From: Halosimplex litoreum
GTDB lineage: Archaea; Halobacteriota; Halobacteria; Halobacteriales; Haloarculaceae
Length of the DNA stretch: 64,000 nt
Direction: 5' to 3'
NCBI RefSeq assembly: GCF_016065055.1
Contig: NZ_CP065856.1
Coordinates: 3,843,836 to 3,907,835, forward strand
Part shown: piece after piece, positions 63,153-64,000 of the stretch
How positions within the stretch are numbered: the stretch's first letter is position 1
Layout of the letters: each line of letters starts with the position of its first letter
The notes under the pieces: generated by a model
The model's input: the letters and a program-made list of their open reading frames with translations, nothing else
Told to the model about the DNA's origin: nothing
Databases searched by the model: none
Position numbers and translations under genes: made by a program

Positions 63153-63902
63153 CTACTGCCGGGTCGCCCACTCGAGCGCGTCGAGCCAGAACTCGTCGTA
63201 GGCGTCCCACTCGACCAGGTCGAGGCCCCACTGGATGCCGGGGTCGGACGTGTAAGTGACGACGCGTCCGTCGCCGTGTTCGGAGACGGCCAGGAGCGGG
63301 TTCCCGTCGACCGTGGCGAGCTCCGTCGCGCCGTCGCGCACGCCCGCGACCTCGTTGTACCCGTAGACGACCGGTAGCGAATCGTCGCCAACGGAGTCCA
63401 GTAGGGGATGGTCCGGCTCCTCGATCGTCACCGCCGCCCCCTCCGGACGCTCCACGCGGTCGTCGTAGATCGGTCGGATGTCGACGGGCAGCGTGTCGGC
63501 GACCGGCGTGCCGTGCCAGTTCCCGACGCCCTGGTAGCCCTGGAACGTCATCCAGCCGCCGCAGTACACCAGGCCGCCACCGTCCGCGACGAAGTCCCGG
63601 ACGATTCGCAGGAGGTTCGGCCCGGGGATGCTGTCGGGGTGGAAGTGCGGTTCGAGGGTGCCGCGACTGAGGTCGCTGATGATCAGCGCGTCGTACTCCG
63701 CCAGTTCCTCGACGGACCGGGGAAAGTCCGTCATCGTGTCCGGGCCGTCGAGGAAGTCGACGGACAGGTCCGTCGCTTCCTCCAGCGTCTCGAGAAGCGG
63801 CTCGTAGTCCCGGATCTTCTGGTGAAACATCTTGAACGAGTCCGCACCGACGAAGTACTCGTTTGCCTGTAGCTTGTGGTCGCCGATGTACAGTACGTCC
63901 AT
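63153..63902 (-). CDS. Glutamine amidotransferase-like protein (paralogue of the gene at 54372)
   Basis: A 249-residue member of the same family as the protein at 54372: YDALIISDLS, GGGLVYCGGWMTFQG, LPVDIRPIYDDRVERPEG and EEPDHPLLDSV align throughout. Here the elbow reads VYCGG, with a Cys where the paralogue has Ile. Whether this Cys is a real nucleophile is doubtful, because the family generally lacks a full catalytic triad. A TATA-like AAATATAAATAG on the minus strand precedes the ATG at 63902 by about 28 nt. The two copies bracket the transporter and enzyme genes of this cluster. Confidence 0.7.
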   Translation of the reverse strand: MDVLYIGDHKLQANEYFVGADSFKMFHQKIRDYEPLLETLEEATDLSVDFLDGPDTMTDFPRSVEELAEYDALIISDLSRGTLEPHFHPDSIPGPNLLRIVRDFVADGGGLVYCGGWMTFQGYQGVGNWHGTPVADTLPVDIRPIYDDRVERPEGAAVTIEEPDHPLLDSVGDDSLPVVYGYNEVAGVRDGATELATVDGNPLLAVSEHGDGRVVTYTSDPGIQWGLDLVEWDAYDEFWLDALEWATRQ

Positions 63903-64000
63903 CTACCGGAACCTCTGGACACTGCTATTTATATTTTGTGTCAGTCGATCTCACTCCCCCACGATCTCGGACGACGGCTTTCCCGCTCGCGGGAGATGGA

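Overview
The window looks like chromosomal (or megaplasmid) DNA of a halophilic archaeon of class Halobacteria. The signs are very high GC, strongly acidic proteins rich in Asp and Glu, Tat-dependent signal peptides with archaeal-type lipoboxes, a thermosome (group II chaperonin), and many genes whose start codon lies about 25-30 nt after a TATA-like box, as in leaderless transcripts. I cannot name the genus. No rRNA, tRNA, CRISPR array, transposase or integrase was recognised.

Layout. (1) 1-4464: the N-terminus of an IclR-type regulator, then a mannonate-dehydratase-like gene, a hydroxypyruvate-isomerase-like gene and a GH4 glycosidase, which is uronic-acid metabolism. (2) 5159-29731: a xylan depolymerisation locus with two GH11 xylanases, six GH10-family proteins (one with an altered catalytic residue), a free-standing copy of the module that precedes several of the GH10 domains, a GH67 alpha-glucuronidase and a GH3 beta-xylosidase. 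(3) 30037-45247: two family-5 solute-binding lipoproteins and a Dpp/Opp-type ABC transporter (two permeases, two ATPases), with a MoxR/DUF58/DUF4129 membrane-complex module between them. (4) 45344-51386: a thermosome subunit, a XacR-like IclR regulator, a xylonate-dehydratase-like enolase-superfamily protein (XacD-like) and an aldehyde dehydrogenase (XacF-like). (5) 51825-63902: a second sugar-acid cluster with an IclR regulator, another enolase-superfamily protein, a ribose-type ABC transporter, a phosphotriesterase-family protein, an SDR dehydrogenase, an M20 amidohydrolase, a TRIC-type channel and two glutamine-amidotransferase-like paralogues.

How it fits together (inference). Tat-exported GH10 and GH11 enzymes, several anchored as lipoproteins or carrying CBM6, CBM13-like and PKD modules, cut glucuronoxylan outside the cell. 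The Dpp-type transporter imports xylo-oligomers and aldouronic acids. Cytoplasmic GH67, GH4 and GH3 enzymes, none with a signal peptide, release uronate and xylose. Uronate would go towards the UxuA-like enzyme. Xylose would follow the oxidative route known from Haloferax volcanii, of which the XacD and XacF steps and a XacR-like regulator are here; the xylose dehydrogenase, lactonase and second dehydratase are not recognised.

The less ordinary signals are a roughly 190-residue module present seven times in five proteins, a GH10 paralogue with His where the acid/base Glu should be, 21-bp degenerate tandem repeats beside two xylanase genes, a six-hairpin array whose first loop contains the xacD stop codon, a pair of about 140-bp oppositely oriented hairpin elements ending the thermosome and xacR genes, and short upstream ORFs that end exactly on the start codon of Shine-Dalgarno-led genes.
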